DNA of 5,637 bases from Candidatus Egaibacter danicus (GTDB lineage: Bacteria > Pseudomonadota > Gammaproteobacteria > Burkholderiales > Burkholderiaceae): contig JAABRC010000147.1 of NCBI GenBank assembly GCA_011391115.1, forward strand, positions 1 through 5,637, given 5' to 3'. Numbering within the stretch: position 1 is the first letter of the stretch; every line of letters starts with the position of its first letter. The notes beneath the pieces were generated by a model. It saw nothing but the letters and a program-made list of their open reading frames with translations, was not told the origin of the DNA and did no database searches. Below are positions 4,586 through 5,637 of this stretch, piece by piece. Position numbers and translations under genes: made by a program.

Positions 4586-5637
4586 ATGAAGCCCATGGAG
4601 CGACGTGAGCTGCTGAGGCTGGCGGTGGCCGGAGCGTCGAGCCTGTGGTTGCCAGGTACGGCACAGAGCCAGACTCGTTTCAACAGCAGCCCTTTTACTC
4701 TGGGTATTGCCAGCGGATCGCCAACTTCTGAATCGGTGGTTTTGTGGACGCGGTTGCTGTTGCCGGCTGCAACCGATGCGGCTTGGGAGCGTGAGCCCGT
4801 CGCCGTGCAGTGGGAGGTTGCCCACGACGACCAGTTTGTGCGGATCGTACAAAGCGGGCGCGCGATGGCATTACCTGAGTTGGCGCATTCGGTGCATGCC
4901 GAGGTGTCAGGGCTGGAGCCTGATCGCTGGTATTTCTACCGGTTCATGGCGGGGGATGCCATCAGCCCTGTTGGTCGTACCCGTACCTTTCCCCGGCCTG
5001 GGGCCAAGGCTGCGCGCCTGCGGCTGGCTTATGCCTCCTGCCAGCGCTGGGAGCATGGCTATTTCAGCGCCTACCGGCATATGCGCGAGGAAAATCTCGA
5101 TGCCGTGATGTTTCTGGGTGACTACATCTACGAATATCCCGGTGCCCCCAATGGCCTGCGGCTGCCCAACATGACATCAAGCCTCGGGTTTGTGGTGACG
5201 CTGGACGACTACCGTGCGCGGTATGCCTTGCACAAATCAGAGCCCGATTTGCAGGCCATGCACGCAGCGTGTCCATGGCTGATGACCTGGGACGATCACG
5301 AGGTACAAAACGACTACGCCGGGCTGCAGGCGGGTAACAGCAGCATGGCCGATATTTTTTCAAAGCCGGCAGACTTTGCACGCCGTCGCGCGGCAGCCTA
5401 TCAAGCCTATTACGAACACATGCCGATTCGCGCTTCGGTTCTGACGAAAGCCTTCCACGGCCTGATTCACCATGACTCAGGTGCGGAAATGCGCATCTTC
5501 AACCGCGTGGACTTTGGCAATCTGGCCACGCTGTACCTGCTGGATGCGCGCCAGTACAAGGACCCGCAGGTCTGCACCAAGGGGGGTGGTCTGGGGTCAA
5601 GCCAGGTCAATCCCGCAACCTGCGCAGCGTGGAATGA
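4586..5637 (+). CDS. PhoD-family alkaline phosphatase/phosphodiesterase with Tat signal (C-terminus beyond right edge)
   Basis: From ATG 4586 the frame stays open for 350 codons to the edge. The N-terminus MKPMERRELLRLAVAGAS is a twin-arginine signal (Arg6-Arg7, then a hydrophobic stretch to about residue 23), with cleavage probably near residues 26-29, so the enzyme should be exported folded to the periplasm. A PhoD N-terminal beta domain follows (about 36-130: FTLGIASGSPTSESVVLWTRL). The metallophosphatase core shows ASCQRW (150-155), LGDYIYEY (177-184), TWDDHEVQND (234-243) and YLLDARQYK (317-325); the Asp and His residues of these motifs are expected ligands of the Ca/Fe-type centre of PhoD. 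The family releases phosphate from phosphodiesters and monoesters such as teichoic acids or phospholipid head groups. Full members are around 500-600 residues. ATG 4595 is an alternative start that keeps the signal; neither start has a strong ribosome site. The 10-base gap after the aminotransferase suggests an operon. No Pho box is seen. Confidence 0.94.
   Translation, partial: MKPMERRELLRLAVAGASSLWLPGTAQSQTRFNSSPFTLGIASGSPTSESVVLWTRLLLPAATDAAWEREPVAVQWEVAHDDQFVRIVQSGRAMALPELAHSVHAEVSGLEPDRWYFYRFMAGDAISPVGRTRTFPRPGAKAARLRLAYASCQRWEHGYFSAYRHMREENLDAVMFLGDYIYEYPGAPNGLRLPNMTSSLGFVVTLDDYRARYALHKSEPDLQAMHAACPWLMTWDDHEVQNDYAGLQAGNSSMADIFSKPADFARRRAAAYQAYYEHMPIRASVLTKAFHGLIHHDSGAEMRIFNRVDFGNLATLYLLDARQYKDPQVCTKGGGLGSSQVNPATCAAWN

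Noticed and set aside
4325..4852. A 175-codon minus-strand frame spanning the aminotransferase-PhoD junction
   Set aside because: It covers two well-supported plus-strand genes and shows low-complexity Arg/Pro/Gln composition without motifs.

Overview
The window looks like chromosomal DNA of a GC-rich Gram-negative bacterium. The style of the encoded proteins and the codon use point to Betaproteobacteria (Burkholderiales, perhaps Comamonadaceae); this assignment is inference, because there is no rRNA or marker gene. No rRNA, tRNA, CRISPR array, insertion sequence or phage structural gene is visible.

Layout: (1) Positions 1-607, minus strand: the N-terminal two thirds of a luciferase-like flavin-dependent monooxygenase of the YhbW type, running off the left edge. 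(2) Positions 608-813: a divergent control region. It has a TTGACA-type promoter pointing left, a perfect TATAAT box pointing right, and a cluster of alternating TTAC/GTAAG half-sites between and over them. (3) Positions 814-2604, plus strand: a membrane diguanylate cyclase with an extracytoplasmic dCache sensor, a HAMP domain and a GGDEF domain. Its signature reads SGDEF, it has no recognisable I-site, and its sensor carries residues spaced like the amino-acid-binding dCache motif. (4) Positions 2605-2739: a gap with two strong, overlapping and therefore mutually exclusive hairpins just before a good ribosome binding site. (5) Positions 2740-3327, plus strand: a small P-loop protein resembling phage-type nucleotide-kinase-like ATPases, but with Asp in place of the last Walker A glycine. 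By eye it is less GC-rich than its neighbours. (6) Positions 3328-3384: a short gap with two small hairpins. (7) Positions 3385-4575, plus strand: a complete class V PLP aminotransferase of the alanine/serine-glyoxylate type. (8) Positions 4586-5637, plus strand: a Tat-exported PhoD-type metallophosphatase/phosphodiesterase beginning 10 bases after the aminotransferase and cut by the right edge.

How they fit together: the aminotransferase and PhoD genes are probably co-transcribed. The P-loop gene could lie upstream in the same transcript, because the gap is short and no strong promoter is seen in it. The diguanylate cyclase appears to be its own unit sharing a control region with the divergent monooxygenase gene. 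No obvious single pathway links all five genes. The points most worth a second look are the half-site cluster at 696-730, the likely amino-acid sensor of the cyclase, the degenerate Walker A protein, and its two-hairpin leader.
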